Below are positions 53,201 to 62,368 of a stretch of 64,000 bases of DNA, one piece after another. The notes beneath the pieces were generated by a model. That model did not search any database and had not been told where the DNA came from. It was given only the letters and a program-made list of their open reading frames with translations. How positions within the stretch are numbered: position 1 is the stretch's first letter; every line of letters starts with the position of its first letter. The stretch lies in NCBI RefSeq assembly GCF_029784135.1, contig NC_073745.1:101656904-101720903 (forward strand). The letters are read 5' to 3'. The position numbers and the translations under genes are program-made. The DNA is from Toxorhynchites rutilus septentrionalis (taxonomy: Eukaryota > Arthropoda > Insecta > Diptera > Culicidae).

Positions 53201-54316
53201 CACGCAAAGAAGGGGGACTTGGAATAGTCGACATATCTGCACTGTGTGTTGCCCAGGTACGACAACTGCGCGAGTACTTCGCAGAACGCGCCAACCAAAA
53301 CGCGCTATACCGGGCTGTCTGCGCCGCCGACAGAGGATACAGCGCTCTGCACTTGGCGCAAGCGGAGTACCAACTCAACTGCAATCTGCAGACAGTGGAG
53401 GAGAAGATTGCAGCTTGGAAGCAGAAGGCAGTGCATGGTGCCCACCCCCATCAACTGGATCGGCCACACGTCGACAAGGCCGCATCTAATCTGTGGCTAA
53501 CGCGTGGTGAACTCTCTTCAGTAGTAGAAGCCGACATGATAGCCATCCAGGACAGGATAATGCCGACGAGAAACTGCAGGCGGTACGTCTGGCATCAAGA
53601 CGTTGATGACATTTGCCGGATGTGCCATCAACCAGGTGAAAACATAGAGCACATTATGGGAGGCTGTCCCGTTTTGGCCAACGCAGCCTACACCGAGCGC
53701 CACAACAACGTGGCCCGTATTGTTCATCGACAACTGGCGCTCCAATGTGCTCTACTGGAAGACAACGTACCAAACTACCGGTACCTGCCTGCACCTGTCC
53801 TGGAAAATGACCGTTTCAAGCTGTACTGGGATCGCACTGTTCTGACCGACCTCTCGATCCACCACAACCGCCCAGATATAATGGTTTACGACAAGAGCGA
53901 CCGTAAAGTCACCATCATCGATGTCGCTATTCCACTGAACCAGAATCTGGAGGAGACCCACGGTCGCAAAATCTGCAAGTACCGACCATTAGCCGTGGAG
54001 CTCAAGGAACTGTGGGGGCTAAGGGAGGTCCCAAGAATTGTTCCAGTCGTTCTCTCTGGAACTGGAATTATCCCGAAGACACTTCTGGAAGCGCTAAAGG
54101 TGTTGAACATCGAGAAGGAATTGGCCGGCATCCAAAAGTCGGTCATCCTTAGCACCTGCGCGATTGTCCGACAATTCCTCGGTCAGGACTAAAACAGCAC
54201 GAGCATGCAGATACGTGCATTCCGCAGAGCCTAGTCCCCCTTTGGCATTCAGAAGCCCGGGGGCAGGTGAAAATTCTGGCTAGGTTCGCCTAGTTAAGAA
54301 GTGAGATAAGTCTGCC
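50252..54316 (+). mobile_element. Nested non-LTR retrotransposon with restriction-like endonuclease
   Basis: About 4.07 kb, inserted in sense orientation in the LTR element's leader. It carries one long ORF of R2/R4/NeSL-type layout: RT followed by CCHC and a C-terminal endonuclease. The base composition is clearly more GC-rich than in the AT-rich LTR element around it. There is no poly(A) tail at the 3' end. The limits rest on the putative 9-bp AGTAAAAAG duplication and are approximate. Confidence 0.75.
50476..54192 (+). CDS. RLE-type non-LTR polyprotein: DNA-binding region, RT, CCHC, endonuclease
   Basis: 1,238 residues from the first ATG; the frame is open upstream to about 50359. After an Arg-rich basic N-terminus comes a compact domain starting WTHEMNEFVIRAYY and containing FEEAYPEF. 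It looks Myb-like or helical and is probably DNA-binding. The RT includes AAPGPDGVQ, YRPITCLSSLYKIL, IDYRKAYDSIPHS, RRGIFQGDS-type residues and the catalytic YMDD near residue 743. A CCHC motif CRMC...HIMGGC starts near residue 1047. The C-terminal endonuclease has RPDI (Asp about 1134) and IDVAIP (Asp about 1149). It lacks APE and RNase H domains. The frame is intact. Confidence 0.9.
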   Translation: MEALPTRCLPGKGDTPNKMELRSRRIIRMRSPEEGPRTGAGPGTGVRASGQRLEGDVQERATSRVQPEELPPHGNSSHRHHPRNAAPTRRVATARRQSSTLVGTTRRRIMWTHEMNEFVIRAYYICTALETDMSGRPRILTMFEEAYPEFVGRLDQNAMNARRRAIVRNNMLSQTQIDEIKQQVQREISSRNNRASDVSRRSSVRLSNSFASGARESAPVEATVQQPPEPEDPQPDQQLLRDLVFHYDEAISQFRDTDPLSRPRIPKLQHSRRLTSAVKLMNEHVLPLHLVDAENMEELQLKVYCAAVATAKSLGYRIRPRGGLLQHLRERREPPWRRRLEQRILNKRAAIGRLMAYKRGSRSVKLCRQVAVIVRPTELRQLGAHQLTEKLDTLVQQLSVLTKRLKRYSDSAKRQEQNRMFRDNEKAFYDHISDEKPDYREGLPDISDVTNFWAGIWETPIEHRDGQMWLRREEESCGEIGEMPAIIVGENDVREASRYLRNWAAPGPDGVQNFWHKKLTVAHPKIAECFNKVLRDPHNLPEFATRGVTFLLPKDSNTLNPSKYRPITCLSSLYKILSSIITAKVSAHCEQHHIIAEEQKGCRKNTHGCKDQAIIDAVIVGQAVYNQRNLSMAYIDYRKAYDSIPHSFLVRVLELYKIDPVVVRFLQHAMRQWSTSLHLSDGENVLQSRTLQIKRGIFQGDSFSPLWFCLALNPLSRTLNRNGHGYKIRYGDGAHEEVTHTFYMDDLKVYADSRQRLGVAIRVVEDISRDICMEFGLDKCRCVHLLKGQLTESGGYEVYDGEFIRDMVRGESYKYLGFRQLTGIRHSDIKTELRDKFLSRVNCVLRTFLNAGNKVRAINTFAVPLLTFSFGVVKWSKTDLEDLERRMRKAFKEAGMHHPQSALERVSLPRKEGGLGIVDISALCVAQVRQLREYFAERANQNALYRAVCAADRGYSALHLAQAEYQLNCNLQTVEEKIAAWKQKAVHGAHPHQLDRPHVDKAASNLWLTRGELSSVVEADMIAIQDRIMPTRNCRRYVWHQDVDDICRMCHQPGENIEHIMGGCPVLANAAYTERHNNVARIVHRQLALQCALLEDNVPNYRYLPAPVLENDRFKLYWDRTVLTDLSIHHNRPDIMVYDKSDRKVTIIDVAIPLNQNLEETHGRKICKYRPLAVELKELWGLREVPRIVPVVLSGTGIIPKTLLEALKVLNIEKELAGIQKSVILSTCAIVRQFLGQD

Positions 54317-54325
54317 AGTAAAAAG
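54317..54325. repeat. Putative target duplication, right copy, nested RLE element
   Basis: AGTAAAAAG, matching 50243-50251. Confidence 0.55.
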
Positions 54326-54375
54326 CTTAGCTTTGATACATAGATAGTTGTTGCCCAATGTGTTTTGAGACCAGC

Positions 54376-54612
54376 ATGGGTCTTTTTAGCTCTAAAACTG
54401 TAGCAAATACAGGAGACCCTCAGGTCCAAATATTGAACCACTTGGAAAATCATGGTCAAATGCACGAATACCAAGGAACAATCCTTTGTATTCTTCTAGG
54501 CGTAATTATCATAACAACGCTCATGAAACTTTTTAAAGCCTACAAAACATGGGTAACAGCTCAAGCTGTGGAGGCGGCACGTAAAATGCAAGCGGCGTCC
54601 GACCTAGTATAA
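54376..54612 (+). CDS. Small membrane ORF upstream of gag, predicted N-myristoylated
   Basis: 78 residues beginning MGLFSSK, a strong N-myristoylation signal (Gly2, Ser6). A hydrophobic segment follows, TILCILLGVIIITTLMKLF (about residues 36-54), which is long enough to span a membrane. A short Ala-rich tail ends the protein. It stops 6 bp before the gag ATG, so it is probably translated from the same RNA. It might target particles or RNA to membranes, but that role is inference. I do not recognise a named family. Confidence 0.65.
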   Translation: MGLFSSKTVANTGDPQVQILNHLENHGQMHEYQGTILCILLGVIIITTLMKLFKAYKTWVTAQAVEAARKMQAASDLV

Positions 54613-54618
54613 AACCAG

Positions 54619-55902
54619 ATGGATCAAACTACAGCTAAGTTACATAAAAACGTCCAAAAACTACAAACAATCAACAAGACGATCCAACAAGAAATAGTAA
54701 AAAATCTTAGAAAAACTACATTGAGGGCTAAACTACAAGAAGCAGAGCAATTATATGCCGAAGTAAAACGAATTTTAAAACTAAATATAAATACTATTAA
54801 GGGATCGGACTGCACCCACTACATATCAACAGCTAAAGAAGCTATCCAAAATATTAGAGAAACTATAACTAGTAATAAACAGTATAAAAGACGTAGCCTA
54901 AAAGAGATTGGACTAGCGGTTTTATTTACAGTAGGATTGAACAAAATAAAATCAAAAATGGCAAACCTTCCAGAAACTATTAAACTCACTTCCTCCATAG
55001 TCCCTCAATTTGACGGAACAATCGACAAACTAAAATCATTTTTGGACGCACTGAACCTAGTAAAAACACTAGAAACAAATGACAATAAAACGACTATCAT
55101 AACAGTTATTTTAACAAAACTCGAAGGAAGAGCTAGAAATGCCTTCCCCGACACACCATCTTCTTTGGAAGAAATCATTCAAACCCTTAAATCGACAATT
55201 AAATCCACACCCCCCGCTCAAATAATAGCAAAAATGACCGGTCTGAGACAAAATGGTAATATAGAAAATTTTTGCCAAGATCTCGAAATACTGGTCAACA
55301 AATTAGAAAATGCGTACATCGGAATTGAAGTTCCAACACAGGTTGCTAAATCATTGGCAACAAAGGAAGGAATAAAAAGCCTAGCTAACGGACTGAAAAA
55401 CGAAAAAACCTCTCTAATCATCAGAGCGGGTACTTTCAACTCATTTTCAGATGCAACAACAAAAGCACTGGAAGAAAATTCCACAAGTTCGAACGTTAAC
55501 ATTCTCTCCTATTCGCAAATTAACAGAAACACAAATCGATACAATAACAATTTCAACCACCCTGCTAACAGGGGCAATTATCAGCGTTATCCATTTAATT
55601 CTACCAACAGAGGTAGAAACCAACACAGCTTTAATAATCAACAACGCAGAAACGCACAATTTTTCAACAACTCAACTTTTCCTCAAAGAAATAATAACAA
55701 CCAGGGCCGACAGAACCAAGTTCGAGGTCAATTTACAAATAATAACACGCAGCGATATCACAACAACCGACACAATGCTAATTTTAACCGTCCGGTACAA
55801 TACATCCGATTGACGGGAAACGAAGAAATTCCGACGGACGACCTCCAGTCCGAACCGGTTATGTCATTGGAGGGAAACCAACAGTTAGGAAACCGATGTT
55901 AA
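54619..55902 (+). CDS. gag: Gag of the LTR retrotransposon
   Basis: 427 residues. The N-terminal part is helical and Lys-rich. A capsid-like region follows from about residue 115 (LPETIKLTSSIVPQFDG, then GRARNAF and LANGLKNEK). The C-terminal tail is Asn/Arg/Gln-rich and probably binds RNA. It has no CCHC zinc knuckle. It overlaps pol by ATGTTAA: the pol ATG is at 55896 and the gag TAA ends at 55902. Confidence 0.9.
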   Translation: MDQTTAKLHKNVQKLQTINKTIQQEIVKNLRKTTLRAKLQEAEQLYAEVKRILKLNINTIKGSDCTHYISTAKEAIQNIRETITSNKQYKRRSLKEIGLAVLFTVGLNKIKSKMANLPETIKLTSSIVPQFDGTIDKLKSFLDALNLVKTLETNDNKTTIITVILTKLEGRARNAFPDTPSSLEEIIQTLKSTIKSTPPAQIIAKMTGLRQNGNIENFCQDLEILVNKLENAYIGIEVPTQVAKSLATKEGIKSLANGLKNEKTSLIIRAGTFNSFSDATTKALEENSTSSNVNILSYSQINRNTNRYNNNFNHPANRGNYQRYPFNSTNRGRNQHSFNNQQRRNAQFFNNSTFPQRNNNNQGRQNQVRGQFTNNNTQRYHNNRHNANFNRPVQYIRLTGNEEIPTDDLQSEPVMSLEGNQQLGNRC

Positions 55903-58811
55903 ACATTTACAAATGTGACGTAACTTGTTCAATGTTCGTCACCCTAAAAATGCAAATGACTAAAAGACCATGCACATTAATAATCGACACAGGTGCGGAC
56001 ATCTCTATAATCAAAGAAGACCCAATTAACGGAAAGCAAATAATAGACACCAACAATAAATGCATTATTAACGGAGTTACAGAAGGAAAAATAGAAACAA
56101 TTGCAAGCACATGCACAAACATTATATTCAATGACATAGAAATTCCACATCAATTCCAAATCGTCAGCAATAAATTTCCAATAAAAGCTGATGGCATCTT
56201 AGGTAGAGACTTTCTAACCAAATTTGAATGTAACCTATGTCTGAAAACATGGCTAATGACATTCTTTTATGATAATACGCAGATAGAGATACCAATTCAA
56301 GATAACTGGGATAATAATTACGTTATCCCACCAAGATGTCAGTTAATAAAACAATTTTTCTTACCGAACATAGAAGAGGATACCGTCATAATAGCACAAG
56401 AAATTAAACCAGGCCTATTCTGCGCAAACTCAATAATCTCTAAAAATTCATCATATATTAATCTCATAAACACTAATACAAGTGAAACAACAATACCAAC
56501 AGATTTCAAACCACTAGCAATACCTTTAAGCGAATACTCCATTAATCAACTTAACACAACAATAAATCAGGATTCTCCGAATAGAATTACCCAACTACTC
56601 AAAGAATTAAAACTGGAAAACACACCAGACAATGCGAAAACTAAACTTATCAAACTTTGTACAACTTATAACGACATTTTCGCTTTGGAAAAAGATACAT
56701 TAACAACAAACAATTTCTACAAGCAAAAAATATGTTTAGAAGACAAAACTCCAGTATATATAAAAAATTACAGAACACCTGAAGCCCAAACAACAGAAAT
56801 AAATAAACAAATTAATCACATGCTCGATAATAAAATAATTCAACATTCCATCTCACCATATAACTCACCAATATTACTGGTTCCCAAAAAATCTAACAAC
56901 CAAGATAAGAAATGGCGATTGGTGGTTGATTTCCGCCAACTAAACAAAAAAATTACACCAGATAAATTTCCACTTCCAAGAATAGACGAAATCCTTGATA
57001 ATTTAGGTAGAGCAAAATACTTTTCCACATTAGATTTAATGTCAGGTTTTCACCAAATAGAACTTGACGACAAATCAAAAAAATACACAGCATTTTCAAC
57101 GTCTAACGGCCACTACGAATTCACTAGGTTACCTTTCGGCCTTAATATATCCCCAAACAGTTTCCAGAGAATGATGTCCATAGCTCTCAGCGGACTACCT
57201 CCCCAATGTGCATTTCTTTATATTGACGACATAATCGTTGTTGGATGTTCTGTAACTCATCACCTCAACAATTTAGAAAATGTATTTCAACAACTACAAA
57301 AGTATAACCTAAAATTAAATCCCCAAAAGTGCTTATTTTTTAGACCCGACGTGACATACCTAGGACACAATATTTCAGCTGTCGGCATACAGCCCGACCA
57401 AACAAAATTTTCAGCAATATTAAATTACCCCACACCTTCGACTCCCGATGAAGTCAGGCGTTTTGTAGCCTTCTGTAATTATTATCGAAGGTTTATACCG
57501 AATTTCGCAGAAATAGCACACCCATTGAACAAACTGCTAAGAAAAAACGTAAAATTTGACTGGACCCCCGAATGTCAAATAGCATTTAATAAATTAAAGA
57601 ATGAACTCATTTCACCAACGTTACTTCAATTTCCTGATTTTACACGAGAATTCAAACTAATAACTGACGCCTCGCAAGTGGCATGTGGCGCAGTATTAAC
57701 CCAAGAACAAGACGGAATAGAACTTCCAATAGCCTATGCGAGCAAAGCCTTCACGAAAGGTGAGGCAAATAAATCAACGATTGAACAGGAATTGACTGCA
57801 ATTCACTGGGCAATAACGTATTTTAGACCCTATCTTTATGGTAGAAAATTCACTGTGAAGACAGATCATAGACCTTTAGTTTACCTATTTTCTATGAAAG
57901 ACCCCTCATCAAAACTCACTAGAATGAGGCTGGATCTAGAGGAATTTAATTTCGACGTAGAATACTTACAAGGAAAACTAAATGTAACGGCTGATGCCCT
58001 ATCAAGAATAAAAATTGACTCTGAAACACTGAAAACAGTGATGGCCATGCAAACTAGAGCCATGACTAGGAAAACACAAAGAATTGAAAATAACCCCGAA
58101 AAAGCGAATTTCACTGCACTCGACAACACCGAGTCTGATCAACTTAAAGTGTACGAGGCAGTCGAACCTAGAGAATGGGAGAGTCTACCCAAACTTCAAT
58201 GCGGACGCGCATTTGAAAGTAATGAAATCACTTGTGAAAATGAAACTGAAATAATAAAATGCGCAATAACAAACAAAACAGGATATAGAAAAAAAATGTC
58301 GACATACACTGAAATTGCAAGCAATGACGAAAAATCCCTAGGAAACTTATTACAAAAAATTGAAAATATGACCAAGAAACTGAGAATAAGCGTGATAGCT
58401 CTAGCGTTATCGAGCGCAATATTCCAATTATGCAGCGTTCAACTCTTCAAGAAGACTTGTAACGACTCACTAAAAGACTTGCAAATAGTGCTCTACACAC
58501 CCAAGCGTGTGATAGAAAGCAGTGAAGAAAAACTAAGTATCCTAAAAAATTTTCACAACACACCAATAGGCGGACACGTTGGTGCCAGCCGACTATACAA
58601 AAAACTCAGTAGACTCTATTCGTGGACAAAAATGAAACAAGAAATTTATGATTACGTCAGAAATTGCATACAGTGCAAACAGAACAAATACTTAACGACA
58701 TCTAACGAAAATTATATACAACCAAAACCCCTCAAAAACCCTTCGACCATATATCCATGGACACGATTGGCCCCTTCAATAAATCAAATTCCGGAAACAG
58801 ATACGCCCTAA
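55896..58811 (+). CDS. pol: Pol, main part: protease, RT, RNase H, start of integrase
   Basis: 971 residues in the -1 frame relative to gag, with its own ATG in the ATGTTAA overlap. The aspartic protease motif DTGA lies at residue 31. The RT has LVVDFRQLNKK, LDLMSGFHQI and YIDD at residues 442-445. RNase H starts near residue 588 (TDASQVACGAV) and contains KTDHRPL. The integrase zinc-binding HHCC region begins near residue 886 (HNTP...GGHVG, then CIQCKQ). A hydrophobic stretch (ISVIALALSSAIFQL) lies between RNase H and integrase. The frame then runs out of register at about 58725-58757 and stops at 58811. Confidence 0.92.
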   Translation: MLNIYKCDVTCSMFVTLKMQMTKRPCTLIIDTGADISIIKEDPINGKQIIDTNNKCIINGVTEGKIETIASTCTNIIFNDIEIPHQFQIVSNKFPIKADGILGRDFLTKFECNLCLKTWLMTFFYDNTQIEIPIQDNWDNNYVIPPRCQLIKQFFLPNIEEDTVIIAQEIKPGLFCANSIISKNSSYINLINTNTSETTIPTDFKPLAIPLSEYSINQLNTTINQDSPNRITQLLKELKLENTPDNAKTKLIKLCTTYNDIFALEKDTLTTNNFYKQKICLEDKTPVYIKNYRTPEAQTTEINKQINHMLDNKIIQHSISPYNSPILLVPKKSNNQDKKWRLVVDFRQLNKKITPDKFPLPRIDEILDNLGRAKYFSTLDLMSGFHQIELDDKSKKYTAFSTSNGHYEFTRLPFGLNISPNSFQRMMSIALSGLPPQCAFLYIDDIIVVGCSVTHHLNNLENVFQQLQKYNLKLNPQKCLFFRPDVTYLGHNISAVGIQPDQTKFSAILNYPTPSTPDEVRRFVAFCNYYRRFIPNFAEIAHPLNKLLRKNVKFDWTPECQIAFNKLKNELISPTLLQFPDFTREFKLITDASQVACGAVLTQEQDGIELPIAYASKAFTKGEANKSTIEQELTAIHWAITYFRPYLYGRKFTVKTDHRPLVYLFSMKDPSSKLTRMRLDLEEFNFDVEYLQGKLNVTADALSRIKIDSETLKTVMAMQTRAMTRKTQRIENNPEKANFTALDNTESDQLKVYEAVEPREWESLPKLQCGRAFESNEITCENETEIIKCAITNKTGYRKKMSTYTEIASNDEKSLGNLLQKIENMTKKLRISVIALALSSAIFQLCSVQLFKKTCNDSLKDLQIVLYTPKRVIESSEEKLSILKNFHNTPIGGHVGASRLYKKLSRLYSWTKMKQEIYDYVRNCIQCKQNKYLTTSNENYIQPKPLKNPSTIYPWTRLAPSINQIPETDTP

Positions 58812-59560
58812 CTATCCAATGTAACCTTTCCAAATATGTAATAATAAAACCAACCTCCGACAAACAAGCATCTACAATAGCAAGAGCTTTCGTCGAAAAC
58901 TGCATCCTTGTTTACGGCACTCCTTCTGTTATCCAAACAGATCAAGGAACCGAATACAAGAATGAATTATTCGAGAACATATCTAGACTATTACAGATAA
59001 AACAAAATTTTTCGACACCCTATCACCCCCAATCCATAGGAGGACTAGAAAGGAATCACCGTTGTCTGAATGAATACGTAAGACAATTTGTCAACCCTAC
59101 ACAAAGTGATTGGGATGACTGGCTGCCTTACTACACATTCTGTTACAACACGACTCCTCACACAGACTTTTCCTACACACCTTTCGAACTCGTTTTTGGC
59201 AGAAACGCCATACTACCCTTCAATATCCAAAATCCTACACATATAGAACCAATATACAATCTCGAAGACTACCACAAAGAGCTACAGTTCAAACTAAAAG
59301 TTACAGCAAAGACTACTAAAGAGTTAATTGATAAAATAAAAAAGAAGCGTACAGATAAACAAAGTGAACTTGCCAAACCAATACAAATAAAAATAGGAGA
59401 TTCAGTCCTGTTAACGAATGAGAACAGAAGAAAACTAGATAAAATATACCTTGGACCATTCCAAATAATATCAATTGAGCATCCCAATGTCACAATTGTA
59501 GACATTAAAACTAAAAACAAACAGACTATACATAAAAATCGCATAATAAAATGCAACTAA
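58757..59560 (+). pseudogene. pol: Pol, frameshifted integrase core and C-terminus
   Basis: This is the continuation of pol in another frame. It holds the integrase catalytic residues, with MDT (first Asp), QTDQGTEYKN (second Asp) and the Glu in GGLERNH, and ends in a chromodomain-less C-terminus HKNRIIKC. The switch is a single-base change in or near the homopolymer-rich stretch 58725-58757 (runs of A and C). It could be a real inactivating mutation or an assembly error. The first ATG shown is internal to the domain. Confidence 0.88.
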
Positions 59561-59854
59561 TGAGCAACCCATCTCCATTAGGGGGAAGGGAATGCATAAC
59601 TAAATTAAATTCCCAGACGATCACGAGTTTATAATATTACCTATTCAAATACCTATGTTGTATTGTATACTACAACAGTTTACCAAGTTAGTAATTAGTT
59701 AGTTAATTAACTCGAATACAAAAAAAAAATGTACATATTCCAAATATTAAACAAACATGTTTATACATACAAAAACCAGAATAATTGTAAGGTCAGACGA
59801 ATTCTAGGCGAAATTTACTGAACACGAATGATTCCATTAGATTACATCATTCTC
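59561..59854 (+). other. 3' untranslated region of the LTR element
   Basis: AT-rich, with no env-like or other reading frame. Confidence 0.7.
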
Positions 59855-59868
59855 AAAAAGAGGGAAGG
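59855..59868 (+). promoter_or_regulatory. Polypurine tract
   Basis: AAAAAGAGGGAAGG directly before the 3' LTR. It is the plus-strand primer site. Confidence 0.9.
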
Positions 59869-61369
59869 TGTAACAGGATCACTGGACCACCTACAACCCG
59901 ATACACATGCCCTTATGGCAACAAAATTCTAGCAAGTGCGTCACGCTGTGCAACCAAAATAAACATGCGAACCATGTCGTAAATTCAGGCCAAGGTTCCG
60001 ATGGTTATTTATTGCATAATATGACGCGCTGACCATTAACTTCCTTTGTTTACTTTTGCACTTCTTCGCTAGCTTCGCTAGCGTGAATTTAATGACAAAC
60101 ACATGCTTGCGCAAATGCGCAAACGTTTCCTATTTATGCTTTCGATTCCGGTTGACATCTTTTCGGACACATGTGTTATGTGTTTTACTACAATTCGCCT
60201 GACCACGCATAATAATAGAATTTAGGTTGTAGCTAGTTGTAAGAAATAAACGAATTGAATAAAAGGGAGTCTGACCCAGTTGGGCGGACTCAGTACGAAC
60301 GCGTAGGGGAAAAGGGGGGAATTTGGACCACCTAAGCAAATCGCCTAATATTTCCAAACCAATACGGTCTGAATAAAAAATGTCACATTGTATACTGAGC
60401 TACACTTGTTTTCTTTCAATCAATAATGTTTAATCATTATATCAAGCTTCAAATTACCAAATATATCATAAAATAAAAGAGATGATTTTTGGACATTAAA
60501 ATTTGGTGCGGGGTGATTTGGACCGTCTGTGGGGTGGTTTGGTCCAGCGTGTGTTTCATCGAAAAAACATACTTATGTTCATGTTAAGTATTTTGGGATA
60601 ATATTACAACCAGTAACAGTGTTCTGGGATCGATACCAGGTGTCTTGGTCAGATTCCAGACCAGAAAAATTGGATTGAGACCATCTCGAATTCTGCATGG
60701 ATCTTTTCACTGTTTTTCGAGCATTTTCAAATACTCTCGATGCTTGGTCAAAGAAAATCAGTTCTTGATGGCCTGTGTTGCTCTTTCAAGCTCTCTCTTT
60801 TCCAACGTTGTCTGCCCATCCTTTTTTTAATTCAGCGTCATCTGAAATCAATTATACCAAAGAAAAGCCTCATACCTGTAGGACCAATTCACCCCACAGA
60901 AACGTGTCCATGTCACCCCACACAACATGCAAAAATTTAAATGCAATTAATTCCATTTATTGTTATCAGACTGACAGTTTCGCTGCATCAAATTGTTCCT
61001 CCTCTGTAGACGAACAGAACTTTACTGCACAATACACGAAAAGTTTGTTTAATCAGCGGGGAAAACCTTAAAACCACGATCCAAAAACTCACATTTTTTG
61101 ACAATCAAAGTGCTTGATGTGTTCATGCTACCGTTTCCTTCCACCTGTCGAATTTTACCAAAGTTTTTTCACTTTAGGTACATACGGTTCAACAGTAGAA
61201 GGAGAAGACATCATAAAAAATCCAAGTTGAGCCGTACTTTTTGAGATAAACGGGTGGTCCAAATCACCCCATATGTCCAACTCACCCCGTGTTACCCTAC
61301 GTGAAAGTCTTTTCATATAACCGAAAGAAACTACTGGGTGTCCACATAGCGATCCTGCGACCTGCGACA
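59869..61369 (+). repeat. 3' LTR interrupted by a MITE
   Basis: LTR sequence at 59869-60305 and 61300-61369 reads the same as the 5' LTR. Between them lies a 992-bp insertion with its TA duplication. Confidence 0.93.
60306..61297. mobile_element. 992-bp TA-flanked MITE-like element in the 3' LTR
   Basis: TA at 60304-60305 and 61298-61299 flank it; the 5' LTR shows the empty site. The left end is GGGGAAAAGGGGGGAATTTG then GACCACC. The right end on the other strand is GGGTAACACGGGGTGAGTTG then GAC. Subterminal GGGGTGATTTGGACC-like blocks occur on both sides. No transposase is encoded. Confidence 0.8.
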
Positions 61370-61373
61370 ATAG
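61370..61373. repeat. Target site duplication, right copy, LTR element
   Basis: ATAG, matching 48806-48809. Confidence 0.9.
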
Positions 61374-61637
61374 TGGTTCTCAGATTTTCGTGGAAAGTGG
61401 AAATTTTGTTTTTTGTCGCAAACCATTAGACCCGTATTTTTTTTTTTTTTTTTTTGTAAGGGTGACTATTTCCATTTGTAGGGTGGTCCGAAAATTCAAA
61501 TTTTTCCACTTATTTCAAAGACTTACTTCTTGAAAAATTCATAACTACTGAGCCGATTTAGATGATCGACATATCTACTTATAGCTGATCTTTTTTGAAA
61601 AAATACCAGAGTTGCATAAAATTTGACTTTTGGCTTC

Positions 61638-61973
61638 GTTATTATTAATTGTATTTGTGTTTTATAGTTTTCATGGTCTCGGGACCAATGGCGCTATATT
61701 TATATATATTTTTTTTTCGTGAAAGCTAAGAATTTTTTACAGAACATATCTCGAAACCAGAGAGGAGTTTTTTTTGTTTTTAAGCTATGATTTTTCAAAG
61801 CTAACCGTTATTATTCATTGTATTCATTTTTTATAGCTTACATGGTTTCGGTACCAATGGCGCTATATTTTTTTATATTTTCTCTTGAAAGCTGAGTTTT
61901 TTTTTACATAACATATCCAAAATTCAGAGAGGAGTTTTTTTAGTTTTTGAGTTATGATTTTTGAAAGTTAACA
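61638..61973 (+). repeat. 169-bp tandem duplication, unit 3
   Basis: Unit 3 copy of 3679-4014. Confidence 0.8.
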
Positions 61974-62078
61974 TGTTTTTGGGCAGGTAGCTTAATGAGT
62001 AGAAAATAGGAATAAGTATAGTAATCGGTAGATATTAAGGACAATGAAAAACATGTATCAGGTAAAGGTATCTCAGGT

Positions 62079-62368
62079 AAATGCAAAAAATGTAGAGACG
62101 ACAAGTTATAAAGCAATAGAAAGAAAACTTAAAACCCGTTATAATCATTTGAAGCAATTTTCCGCAAAAACTCAGTTATATCATAGTTTTAGACCGAAAA
62201 ATGAAAACTATACTATCGTAAAACGATTCTCGTTCTCGGAAGAAGAACATTCTGTGAAACTGTAAAAGAAAATTTAAGCATGCTTTATGCCTAGAATAAA
62301 AAATATGAAAAATATAACAGATGAATTTTAATTCCTACCCACTCGTCGTCTCTACATTTTTTGCATTT
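62079..62368. repeat. Inverted repeat with 24-bp arms, unit 3
   Basis: Arms at 62079-62102 and 62345-62368. Confidence 0.75.

Larger units (their letters stand above)
48810..61369 (+). mobile_element. mdg1/412-like Ty3/gypsy LTR retrotransposon with nested insertions
   Basis: Bounded by TG...CA LTRs and a 4-bp ATAG duplication. Internal order: tRNA primer site, leader (interrupted by another element), small membrane ORF, gag, pol in the order protease, RT, RNase H, integrase, then a polypurine tract. This order is the Ty3/gypsy order. There is no envelope-like frame after pol. The two LTRs read identical outside the 992-bp insertion, so the element is young. An integrase frameshift makes this copy probably non-autonomous. 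Confidence 0.93.

Noticed and set aside
59561..59854. Possible env gene after pol
   Set aside because: The region is short, AT-rich and without a usable frame.
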